From: Xiphydria camelus
Taxonomy: Eukaryota; Arthropoda; Insecta; Hymenoptera; Xiphydriidae
Length of the DNA: 64,000 nucleotides
Direction: 5' to 3'
Assembly (NCBI GenBank): GCA_963678675.1
Contig: OY783196.1
Coordinates: 14,006,138-14,070,137, forward strand
This document shows, one piece after another, positions 9,683 through 19,133 of the stretch. Position numbers and translations under genes: made by a program. Positions within the stretch are counted from its first letter, which is position 1. Every line of letters begins with the position of its first letter. The notes under the pieces were generated by a model that had not been told where the DNA came from, ran no database searches, and saw only the letters and a list, made by a program, of their open reading frames with translations.

Positions 9683-11910
9683 TGTTCCGACAAACGTTGG
9701 TCGGAATTTATACGCAATGGTATCAGTTCTTAGCAATTAGTAGGAACGCGACACTTAGGTTAATTCCGATGGTAAAGCGAAGGGTATATTCCGCGAATCG
9801 TATCTATTCTTGTACTAGTAGTCCGTTTTAATGATATCCGTTGACCTGAGTACACGCGCATCCAGGTATAACTTAATTACCGCGCATATCCGGACCCTCG
9901 GACCTCGATGTCTTCCAAAAGGGATTATCCTTTAGCCATTAGCTTGTTTCCTCGAACGATATGTAATACGTCACGCGAAATTCCACGTACGGAACGCATT
10001 TGCATTTCTTCGAAAACCTCCGCAGCCCTTTCGGAATACTACGAAGTTGTCCCCTCCTTACCAGGGGAGTTACTCCCACCCAACCAATTAGCGTGCACCG
10101 CGTTACCCACGCTATCCCCACTTAGCTATTAGTTTCTCTGTATATAAACCGCTACTGAATGTATCTCCGTTAATGTGCAATGTGTAAGCGTGCCTCAGTC
10201 TGCACCGGGATCAGTGCCTCAGTCTGCCAGTCTATCCAGCGCATTCAGATCGTAAGTCCTTCAACTTACTCCGCGATTCTGTTAAGTGTACTTCCGTTAA
10301 TGTGTAAGCGTGCCTCAGTCTGCACCGGGATCAGCGCCTCAGTCTGCCAGTCTATCCAGCACATTCAGGTCGTAAGTCCTTCAACTTACTCCGCGATTCT
10401 CTTAAGTGTACATCCGTTAATGTGTAAGCGTGCCTCAGTCTGCACCGGGATCAGTGCCTCAGTCTGCCAGTCTATCCAGCGCATTCAGGTCGTAAGTCCT
10501 TCAACTTACTCCGCGATTCTCTTAAGTGTAAATCCGTCAATGTGCAAACGTGCCTCAGTCAGCATAGGATCCGTGCCTCAGTCTGCCAATCTATCCAGCG
10601 CATTCAGGTCGTAAGTCCTTCAACTTACTCCGCGATTCTCTTAAGTGTTGTAACGTTGCAAATCGTGCACGTTACAATGTGACGAAGTCCTTTACGTCGC
10701 ACCGCCGGTCCCGCCATCCCCAGAGCATTATTTAGAGCGTTAATAATTAGTTTTGTTAGAACCGGCTGCCGTATCTAGATCTGTAAGGGTAAAATAGAGC
10801 TACAAGGACGCTGGAGCTGGAGGACAAGGGGCTGCAACGAGCGCCAGATGCCGTGCGGCAAGATGCCTACGACTTCCCTGCCAGGCGCAGGACTGGGACT
10901 TGCAAACGAGCAGCGTACCCGGCGAGGAACGTAACCTGTGTAGACAGGCACCCCGTTTCTTCGGCACGGATGGACCATTTGGGAGTTAGCGCCGCATCGA
11001 GATTCTCCGCGTGATCCCACAGGGGAATGTTCCGGAGGAATCTTCGAGGGCTAACTCCGTATCGGGATCCTCCGCGTGATCCCGCAGGGGAATGTTCCGG
11101 AGGGATCCATCAAGTCGTCATCCGTGAGGGGATAGTTCCGGAACCACGGAGAAATCCAGCGAGCTGCGTACGCATCCGAACCAACAAGGAAGGCGATATT
11201 GTCTTCGATTGGCGATCTACGGAGCGGGCGCGCAGCGGTAATAGCAGCGCCGCGCATGCAAATCAGCGGGGGAAATCGATCTCCAATTAGATTGCGTAAA
11301 GGGCTCCTAGAGTGGGGAAGGGCCTTCTCTCCGCCTAACGAGCCGCAGCGATCCCTGGACTCTTCCTCTTTCGTGCGGACCAGCGGTGCGACTGGACGTC
11401 AGTGACTAAGCCGTCATCTGCGGACCTTTTCCGGTAAGCCGGTTTCCTATTAGCGACACGTGGCCGTGAGTAGAATCTCTTAGTCTCTTTTAATATCGTA
11501 TTGCCCCTGAAAGGCCTATCGTTTATCGTTTATCGCGTGGAGGTAGCGGACCCGTGTACTCGCGTAGAATTGTAATATCTCTATCTTTTCGTTTCGTGTG
11601 TTAATCGTCGATCGTGTGTGATCGCGTAGTGATATCGTTTAAGTTATTATATCGGGGGATGCTTGGGAAATTCGGTAGCATCCGGCAACCGAATTTCCTG
11701 GGACGAATTGAGCTCGGCACCAGTTTAGTAGAATATGTAACGCCGGTAGTGCGGTTACCGGCGTAGGAGAATATCTAGTGCCGATAGTACGGTGAAATCT
11801 TTGTGAAGCATTCCGTGTGCTCGACTCTCGACTCTTTACTCTCTGTTGTCTAGTATCGACTCGCGATTACCGTTAGTGCCGGTGATTCTTTTCTTCCGAG
11901 CGCATTGTAT

Positions 11911-12260
11911 TCGGGCGTATCTCGCGACCGTTGCGATTCGAATTCGGTTATCTGCTGTCTTCGGGCGTATCTCGCGACCGTTGCGATTCGAATTCGGTTA
12001 TCTGCTGTCTTCGGGCGTATCTCGCGACCGTTGCGATTCGAATTCGGTTATCTGCTGTCTTCGGGCGTATCTCGCGACCGTTGCGATTCGAATTCGGTTA
12101 TCTGCTGTCTTCGGGCGTATCCCGCGACCGTTGCGATTCGAATTCGGTTATCTGCTGTCTTCGGGCGTATCTCGCGACCGTTGCGATTCGAATTCGGTTA
12201 TCTGCTGTCTTCGGGCGTATCTCCGCGATCGTTGCGAATTCGGTTATCTGTTGTCTTCGT
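11911..12260. repeat. Seven 50-bp tandem units
   Basis: Units start at 11911, 11961, 12011, 12061, 12111, 12161 and 12211, and the first six are nearly identical. Each contains CTCGCGACCGTTGCGATTCG and GGTTATCTGCTGTCT. The period is not a multiple of three, so the same peptide repeats appear in all three frames; none is a gene. Confidence 0.97.
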
Positions 12261-12354
12261 GCGTATTTCCGTGTATTATCGTCGCGTGCCGTCTTCGTGT
12301 GATTGTCGGATATCTGCGCTATCCGACTCTATTACATAGCATAAGTATTCTCTC

Positions 12355-12360
12355 AATAAA
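12355..12360 (+). terminator. Polyadenylation signal in solo LTR
   Basis: AATAAA lies near the 3' end of the solo LTR and is the likely poly(A) signal, marking its sense strand as +. The evidence is the motif and position only. Confidence 0.5.
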
Positions 12361-12931
12361 CCCTAAGTGTTATTTCTTTGATTAAAAGCCGCCTCAAATT
12401 CGTTTCTGTGTCTCGCGACCCCGCCCCTCTCCTCCGCCGATACGGGACTGAGCTAGCGGAGTTCCGTTTCCGGTTCACGTGATCTGACTGTGGCCTATCG
12501 CGAATATCTCTGGTGTCTCGGGACACCTGGCGCCCAACATATCTTTATCTGCTGTCTTACCCGAGCTGGGCCAGTCAGAGAGCGTGCCGAAGTGTGCGAC
12601 TACCCGGTAGCGCCGGGTAGCGTCGTTACAGTGTACATCAGTTATATTTAAGTGCATTCGAAACAGTCAATTGCAACCACGGTTAATCGGCATCACCTGT
12701 ATTTCGTTATTTCAAATATATCATTAGTTGTATAGTGAGTGCAGTGTCGAATCATTCCATTAACCGCTCGGTCTCGCTCCTTTTCACCACGCGTCGAACT
12801 CAATTCACCGTGGAATCCTCAAAATCCGCCTAGCGGTATGTTTGGCCAGTAGTCGTGTCACGAGCGAGTGTCTGCGGGATTTACGACCCCGCGGAGATCT
12901 ACCAACGATCGCACGGCTCCCAAACAACGTA

Positions 12932-13284
12932 CTTTTTGTTCCATATTTGACAGGTTTTGGACAATTTAGAAACTTAAAAAATGTGTGAGCGATATATACT
13001 TTTATACCACATTATTCACTTTATATATTTTGTAATGTACATTCTACAACGTTTCGTTTCTTGTCAAGATTTATCAATAAATGCGACTACAAAAACCATA
13101 TAGTTGTTCGATTATCAACGTACGTAACAGAGAAATTGTGTACAGGACGCTAAAATATTATGATGAGTATGTATTTGCAAAATGAAAAAAGGCTACATCT
13201 GTCGATCGTCATAAAGATACATCTCCGAGGACTCTACATTTTTGGAAGTTCGATAATAATCGACTTGCCATGTAACTTACAAAG
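12932..13284. other. Spacer without gene
   Basis: This AT-rich sequence starts after the right BEL target duplication. No open frame, hairpin or known repeat was recognised. Confidence 0.5.
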
Positions 13285-13286
13285 TA

Positions 13287-13703
13287 CCGCATGTCCGAGC
13301 CCAAACCGCTCAAGCGCCGATACCTATGGCCGATAACTTGAAATTTGTTTTCGGCAGTGTTTGCCGACGGTTGAAAATTTGATAGTTAGAGATGGCTTGA
13401 GAAGAGTGCGCTGTGTGTACTGCGTGAGAGCGAAAAGTGTCAAACGTCTGATTTCCCGATAGCTGTCAATTCGGGAGATCGAAGTGTTTCATCTATTATT
13501 CAATACTTCGATCTCTCGAATTGACAGCTATCGAAAAATCAGACGTTTGTCACTTTTCGCTCTCACGCAGTACACACAGCGCACTCTTCTGAAGCCATCT
13601 CTAATTATCAAATTTTCAACCGTCGGCAAACACTGCCGAAAACAAATTTCAAGTTATCGGCCATAAGTATCGGCGCTTGAGCGGTTTGGGCTCGAACATG
13701 CGG
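13287..13703. mobile_element. Foldback MITE, CCGCATGTCCGAG family
   Basis: This is an almost perfect palindrome of about 417 bp with arms of about 200 bp, flanked by TA on both sides. A second copy lies at 45557-45972. The inner part (GAAGAGTGCGCTG…GAATTGACAGCT…ACTTTTCGCTCTC) is shared with the CAGTATGTCCCG family at 35446 and 49330, although the outer arms differ. An open frame at 13484-13666 is only a strand of the hairpin. Confidence 0.88.
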
Positions 13704-13789
13704 TACAAATCTGATTTACATATAGATTAAAAAATAAAACTTAATTCGTTAGTCATTCAACACTTTAAATAGTATTTTATAGGTATATT

Positions 13790-14540
13790 TTACAAAAGAC
13801 TGTACAGAGATACGAATATTTTTGCCGTGGGAAGCCCTGTGTACAGCTTGCACAAACGCATTCTTTTCAATTTGTACGAAAATGGAATACCATTGGCCAT
13901 GGCTCGTTGTTCGTCCAGCTGTTGCCATAGAAAATAATCTTCCGATTCCATTAGAGCCACTGATACAATCGTAGGTGACCCGCGAGTATCGCTCGGCATC
14001 GATGGCTGTGATTGCAGGACTTTGCTGCAGGATATTAAAAAAACAGTACTGAAATACTACCCACGTTTCTATATTCTGAACTGGCTTCTTTCAGGGAAAC
14101 ATTCAATGATATCAAATATTTTACGAGACTGAAAACACACCTTTCTTGAACCTGCATCTCCTCTTCAACTATTTCCGATGTTACCATGGCTACAGCAACG
14201 TTTCGAGTTCTTTTTTCTGGAAATGAAAAAGTAAGACGCTTTTTTACGTTGTGCTCAAAAAGGGTAGGCAAATTTTTTCAGCTTCCTTCGGGGAAATGGC
14301 GTCAACATATATATGCACTTGGTCCAGGTTGTTTGTTACGTCTGTATTAAGAAGCACATATTGTAAAAATAATTTCATAAATGTGTTCATGATGTTCCAT
14401 ACGCACCTTACAAGTTTTTCCCATTTCGTCTTTAATATCTCATCTTTCGGAAATTTGAAGAACTTACAAGTTCGTTTCTCACTGTAATGCTTGCAATCAG
14501 CGGCCCAACACATGACCGTCTGTATAAAATGATCAAGCAA
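13790..14540 (-). pseudogene. THAP-domain transposase relic
   Basis: The minus strand from 14540 encodes a THAP zinc-finger-like start: CWAADCKHYSEKRTCKFFKF followed by PKDEILKTKWEKLVR, with the C-x4-C spacing, the FP motif and the tryptophan of the family. Further along (13999-13790) another minus frame has RLCKLYTGLPTAKIFVSLY, like the 'FYTGxPxxxxFxxLFxxL' block found between THAP and DDE domains in ISL2EU-type transposases. The pieces are in two or three frames and no DDE core follows, so this is a broken copy, although introns could explain some frame changes. No boundaries were found. Confidence 0.55.
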
Positions 14541-15047
14541 TTATGAATTCATATGATCCGCTAGTGTCTGCAAGTTACAAATCGCAGCACTTTCGCTAGC
14601 GTTGGACATATTTTACAATTTTACAAACTATTTAAAAATAATTTTAATGTAAATAATTTAATTTGATATATTTACATTCACTATAAGTATTATTTTTATA
14701 AGTGCAAGGAATAAATAATTGATTAAATGTGGCAACATGCAAGTAGATGTCATGAAAACTTATAGGTTAGGTGCTTGTCAACACACACTCATTTCGTAAT
14801 ATTCTGAGATTAGAACGAGGTAAGAGTAAAGTTATACACGTCCTTACAATCACTATTTTGATACACTGCAGCGACAATATTAGCTAAACGCAAGCCCCTG
14901 TGTTAAACCTTATGGACTTTTTCGTTGTTTGGAGTCTTTTACCCCCACTCCGGGGATGCCTACGTCACACTAACCGAGCGCATAGTTGTGGAGTAGCTCA
15001 ATAAAAATCCGCCGAACGTGCATGCTACCGAGCGCTCCAAGTGAGCG
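14541..15047. other. Spacer without gene
   Basis: This is AT-rich sequence with no supported frame. Around 14930-14990 it holds the inverted counterpart of the ATGCGCTCGGTTAGTG block at 3230. Confidence 0.45.
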
Positions 15048-15050
15048 TAA

Positions 15051-15197
15051 AGGCCATCACACGTGAAAAAACGTAAGCAGTAACAGTAAGGATTGACCAA
15101 TCAGAAATATCATTCTTGCGGAATTATGCTTAAACAGGCTTTCTGATTGGTCAATCCTTACTGTTACTGCTTACGTTTTTTCACGCGTGATGGCCTT
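15051..15197. mobile_element. Short hairpin MITE (AGGCCATCAC ends)
   Basis: This is a 147-bp hairpin with arms of about 60 bp (AGGCCATCAC…CTTACTGTTACTGC…GATGGCCT) and TAA/TTA on its borders, consistent with a PIF/Harbinger-type MITE. Confidence 0.8.
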
Positions 15198-15239
15198 TAA
15201 GTGGTAGGGGTCGCCATGTTTTGTAGCGAAGAAAAGCTT

Positions 15240-15385
15240 TCTCTAACTCACTCGCAAAGTTGCGTATACGCATCTTAGCCAAAAGACTAATCAGGATCAA
15301 GTATTTCGTTGTGGTGGGGGTCCTGATTGGTCTACTCGCTAAGAAACGTATACGATTCTCTTGCGAGTGACTCGAGAAAGGGGGC
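15240..15385. repeat. Imperfect inverted repeat
   Basis: The arms ACTCACTCGCAAAG…ATACGC and GTATACG…CTTGCGAGTGACT pair with mismatches around a 60-bp centre. It is probably a decayed hairpin element. Confidence 0.6.
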
Positions 15386-15568
15386 ACAGCGCTCCCGCTC
15401 ACTTCCATCGGAAGAAGTTTTGGCGCATTTCATGAATGATGTCGAGTGACGTGAACCGATGTGTCGAATTCCGTCTTTCGTGCGACGGAAAATCTTATAT
15501 TTTATGTATTATTAGGAAAACAAATTACATTTTCTTACCACCGGCAATTGGAAAACAATCTGTTACCA

Positions 15569-15732
15569 TATCAGTACCTCAGAGCTAAATAGTATTAACT
15601 CCATTTTTTTCGAAACGCGTATTATTTCCTCATTCTGCTATTTTTAATGTAAAATAGCAGAATGAGGAAATAATACGTTTTTTTGAAAAAAATGGAGTTA
15701 ATTAATACTGTTTAGCTCTGAGGTACTGATAT
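15569..15732. mobile_element. Hairpin MITE, 164 bp
   Basis: ATATCAGTACCTCAGAGC at the left pairs with its reverse complement at the right; the arms of about 75 bp are nearly perfect. It carries no coding sequence. Confidence 0.8.
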
Positions 15733-16022
15733 AAATAACACAACATTTTGTAACCAGAGATAACACTGGTCAACAGTAATTTTGTTACTCGAACCAAACT
15801 AGGTGATTCTTATAGATTTACGTGCGCTAAAAATGAATCTGACTCAAATTTGCGTACCACGTCAGGATTTGGAAATACTTGAAGTTAAATATACGAAAAC
15901 GGGCGATTTTGGCCGTATTCACGGGTCTATTACAATGAAACTAAACAATTTTTCTTAATTGCACTTACAGCAGTTGAAAGTGTTGTTTTTGAACTTTTCA
16001 ATACATTCCCAAGTAGCAAAAG

Positions 16023-16450
16023 ATATCTGTCAGACATCTACAAGATGTCAACATGTCTAGAAAATTACATCTTCATTTGGTATAAACATTTTTGAAATCT
16101 AGATATAGATAGCGGGTAGATGTCTGACAGATATCCTAAATTGACAAGAATCGATATTCTATGGTAAATATAATAATTTTAAAAAATATAAAAATAATAT
16201 AAAAAAAGAATTACAAAGCTCTAGAGGGTCTTCTCGTTTTCTAATAAAATGCTAGCTGCTAATTCGTTTTAAAGTTTTTTATTGAAGAACAAGAAGACTA
16301 ATATAGAGTTTTATAATTAAGTTTGTTTAATAGTGTTAACTCTTAATTTTAAACAATCATTATATTTACTATAGAATATCGATTCTCGTCCACTTAGGAT
16401 ATCTGTCAGACATCTACACGCTTTCTATATCTAGATTTCAACCACATTTA
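16023..16450. mobile_element. Compound foldback element
   Basis: The word GATATCTGTCAGACATCTAC occurs at about 16024 (+), 16115 (inverted) and 16399 (+). The block from about 16075 to 16180 is the inverse of about 16360 to 16455. This gives a small hairpin inside a larger one, separated by an AT-rich loop. Confidence 0.7.
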
Positions 16451-16525
16451 TACCAGAACAATTTTATACAGCCAAATTTCAGTACGATAAGTCGATAGTT
16501 TAAGTCCACCGCGCCACGCGCCTAA

Positions 16526-17181
16526 AGGCAGAAACAGACTAAGCTCACGTCACGTGAGCTGACGTGAGCTCACGTGCTATCACGTTACAGACGAAAAGTG
16601 TGGAGCGCTGTTTTACATAGTATGTTAATACATCAGAACCACACTGAAGTCACCTGACGCGTATTCCGCTACATCGCCAACCGCACGCGTGCTAGCATGT
16701 GATTGTCTTCTGCCTATCCACACATTTTCGTCTCACGTGAGCTCTCGTTTATGCGGTTTTGTTGAAGTTGTATTGTTTATGTTCGAAAATGGATGAGATT
16801 TTGATAGAAAAAGTCAGAGAACATACTGTTTTATACAATCATGGATTGTCTGAATATCGTGATCATCATATTCGCCAAGCAGAAAAAAAACAATAATGTA
16901 TGCTTCAAAAGATTTATTAACTTAACAATTGGGTTGTATCGTATAAAAAGTTAGGTTAGTTATCAAATATCTACAATTAGTCGAACTAAATTTGTAAAGT
17001 TCACAATTCTTGTGAACGACGCTTTTAACAAACTGCGCATGCGTAGATCAGTTGCCAACGGTTTGTTGACTGCTCTGCGAACAAGGCTATCATAAAATCC
17101 GATAGTAGTGTGTTTCTAAGCATGCTATCACGGTTAAATCATGACAACGTGATAGCACGTGAGCTCAGTCTGTTTCCGGCT
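16526..17181 (+). mobile_element. Short Harbinger-like element with MADF exon
   Basis: The ends AGGCAGAAACAGACT and (inverted) AGCCGGAAACAGACT, each followed by GAGCTCACG/GTGCTATCACG words, are flanked by TAA on both sides (16523-16525 and 17182-17184), as in PIF/Harbinger. The 656-bp element contains the start of a MADF-domain ORF, the DNA-binding partner type carried by Harbinger elements. No transposase is present. Confidence 0.75.
16789..16896 (+). pseudogene. MADF-domain fragment
   Basis: The 35-residue frame reads MDEILIEKVREHTVLYNHGL and then SEYRDHHIRQAEKKQ, matching the first half of the MADF domain ('LIxxVRxxPxLYDxxxxxYRDxxxxxxAW'). The second half is absent and the frame ends at TAA. 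It is a truncated remnant, or an exon whose partner was lost. Confidence 0.65.
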
Positions 17182-17248
17182 TAAATGTATCGCAGGCCAC
17201 GGCCGGAACTTGTTGTCAGCAGAACAGAGAGCGCTATAGTACAAGGTC

Positions 17249-17563
17249 CGAACTAGAGACGTTCTTCACCGATCTGCTTACCGGATGGAAAGTATTTTTT
17301 ATCAAACATAATACGTCAATGAATATATCGCGAATGGGTAGGCTAATAAAATATGCTCAAGACTACCCTTAAAACTATATAAACAGGTGAGCTGATATGA
17401 GCAATTTGCACCGATCTGCTTACCAATTAAACTATTTATGAAAATAAAGATAATTTTATGGCAAACACGATAGTATAATCCTACCTGCAAAAAATCAGTC
17501 ATGAATCACGGTTGTAAGGCTTTGAAATTTATCGGAGCTAGCCAAGAGGCGCGTACTACAGGC
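17249..17563. repeat. Left arm of a 6.6-kb inverted repeat pair
   Basis: This segment matches 23570-23903 in inverted orientation, including CCGAACTAG near the outer edge, CACCGATCTGCTTACC twice, and a short open stretch MNHGCKALKFIGAS at the inner end. The arms flank a MITE and the CsRn1-like retroelement, and both insertions abut their inner edges. The simplest reading is one foldback element opened by later insertions. Confidence 0.75.
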
Positions 17564-18236
17564 AAAGGACCACGCACAGAGTAAATGGAAATCGGCAATC
17601 GGTCAAATTGTCTGAAAATGAAATATGTTATAGTTTATGGTGTGCTGAATAAAAGTTCTCATAGGTCCAAGACCCAATAATGGCCAGTTTCGGCACTAAA
17701 CGGCACTGAATGTCTGCGAATTTGATAGCGTACACACGCAGCGGCTACAGCCTCTGAGCGTAATTATTTGAAGCCGTTATCATTTGAAGTCCTTGAAAAT
17801 CAATAAAAATACAAGATAGGAGGTTTCTATGTCGCATATCATAAATCGGTCGCGAATTCGGGAAGATGTGTGAAAATAATCTAAGCCGTATCCGACCACG
17901 TGGCGAAGCACATTATACGAGGTCCTTCGAAAATCATAAAATATAGTTTTTTTATTACATAATTGATGCAATATCGCCTTATCTTGTATTTTTATTGATT
18001 TTCAAGGACTTCAAATGATAACGGCTTCAAATAATTACACTCAGAGGCTGTAGCCGCTGCGTGTGTACGCTATCAAATTCGCAGACATTCAGTGCCGTTT
18101 AGTGCCGAAACTGGCCATTATTGGGTCTTGGACCTATGAGAACTTTTATTCAGCACACCATAAACTATAATATATTTCATTTTCAAACAATTTGACCGAT
18201 TGCCGATTTCCATTTACTCTGTGCGTGGTCCTTTGC
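17564..18236. mobile_element. Foldback MITE (AAAGGACCACGCACAG ends)
   Basis: Arms of about 240 bp form an almost perfect palindrome of about 673 bp around an AT-rich loop. It sits exactly at the inner edge of the 17249-17563 arm. No coding capacity. Confidence 0.85.
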
Positions 18237-19130
18237 TATAGGACGCAACGTAGCAACTGGGCGCGACGCAACTGTTAGATGAGAGAGAGAGTGCGTATGT
18301 TGCTTCCTCGTACGATTGAAAAAGATAACACTACTAAAATGCCGAGAAAAAGCGACTACGATGGAATAGGTACTGGCAGTAAACTTTAAATTACTTTAAA
18401 TTAAATATAAAATATTAAAATGTGAGAAAGATTTTTCAAATATTTTCAATTAAATATATGGATGGGAAAATATTAATATTTCTATCAGAATAATAATTTG
18501 TTAGTGATAATTATTCGATAAATTTTATCTATTCTATAAAAATACCACAGCAAACAAACAGAAAAATTACATTTTTTAGAGAGCGATAAAAAATCATTAA
18601 CAAATTGGCGGTGTAAAAAAACTTTATTATAAAACAATGAATACAATAACAATCTTTACAAATATTACAACAATATTACAACAAATACAATATTATAGCC
18701 TTCCAAAAATTTGTATATTGCTGGAATAAGAGAGTGCTCAGATTTTATATAACAATAACCTAAACAACGCAAAGACTCCAAGAAGAATTAAAAAATAGAT
18801 GATTGGCGATGACTACATGTATACCTGGAGATGAGCGTGGCGGCCACCCCATGAGCCATCGCCTCGACTGTCTGGTTATCACATGTTCGGAAAAAACTTT
18901 AACTCGAAAACCCGGTAAGAATGTTTTGCCCCTTTTTCTGTACTTTCGAGAAAGAGCCATAAAGTAATAAATTGTCCCTTCCGGACAGGCAAAAATAAAA
19001 ATGCAAAGTTAGTTGAATCTTGAACGAAAATAATTTTACCAGGAATCCAACAGTAATTGATTGAAAAACGTGAGGAATCCACGATTCCAGACAAAGGAAA
19101 CGCAGACAAAGGAATCCATAAAAAGGGATC
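18237..19130. other. Region before the CsRn1-like gag; no LTR found
   Basis: AT-rich sequence with a short (GA)n at 18281. A polyadenylation-like TTTATTATAAAAC on the plus strand at about 18628 could be the end of a minus-strand transcript. A 5' LTR would be expected here, but nothing resembles the downstream terminal sequence at about 23250-23569. Confidence 0.45.
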
Positions 19131-19133
19131 CCA

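Larger units (their letters stand above)
10649..12630. mobile_element. Solo LTR nested in the BEL 3' LTR
   Basis: This 1982-bp insertion starts TGTAACG and ends CGTTACA. It is flanked by GTGT on both sides (10645-10648 and 12631-12634), while the intact 5' LTR has GTGT once. The TG…CA ends, 4-bp duplication, lack of coding capacity and a polyadenylation signal at 12355-12360 indicate a solo LTR, probably of a Ty3/gypsy family. It contains a 67-bp duplication (about 10980-11115) and seven 50-bp units. The gypsy element at 59159 starts with the same seven bases, but the two LTRs are otherwise different. Confidence 0.88.
4388..12926 (+). mobile_element. BEL/Pao-type LTR retrotransposon, internally deleted, with nested solo LTR
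   Basis: Two long direct repeats (4388-5681 and 9683-12926, the latter interrupted) begin TGTTCC and end CCCAAACA. They are flanked by a perfect 5-bp target duplication ACGTA (4383-4387 and 12927-12931). A tRNA-Tyr-like primer site follows the 5' LTR and a purine tract ACGGGGGGAGTA precedes the 3' LTR. The internal region has a BEL/Pao Gag with zinc knuckles, a repeated protease segment and remnants of RT, RNase H and integrase joined in one frame with one stop. Because the RT is only a short remnant, the element would depend on a relative for mobility. Confidence 0.93.
9683..12926 (+). repeat. 3' LTR of BEL/Pao element, interrupted
   Basis: It matches the 5' LTR in two blocks, 9683-10648 and 12631-12926. 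They are separated by a 1982-bp insertion plus its 4-bp duplication. Without the insertion it would be 1258 bp. The shortfall from the 1294-bp 5' LTR is explained by a 37-bp deletion near 10070 and a 1-bp insertion. Confidence 0.94.

Noticed and set aside
11911..12260. CRISPR-like regular direct repeats
   Set aside because: Units are contiguous without spacers, in a eukaryotic LTR.
11846..12385. Three overlapping open frames of 123-179 codons
   Set aside because: They are the three frames of a 50-bp tandem repeat in a solo LTR and give the same peptides in each frame.
16023..16450. microRNA gene from the hairpin
   Set aside because: The stem is long and repeat-like, with a TE-type structure and no conserved mature-length arm that could be recognised.
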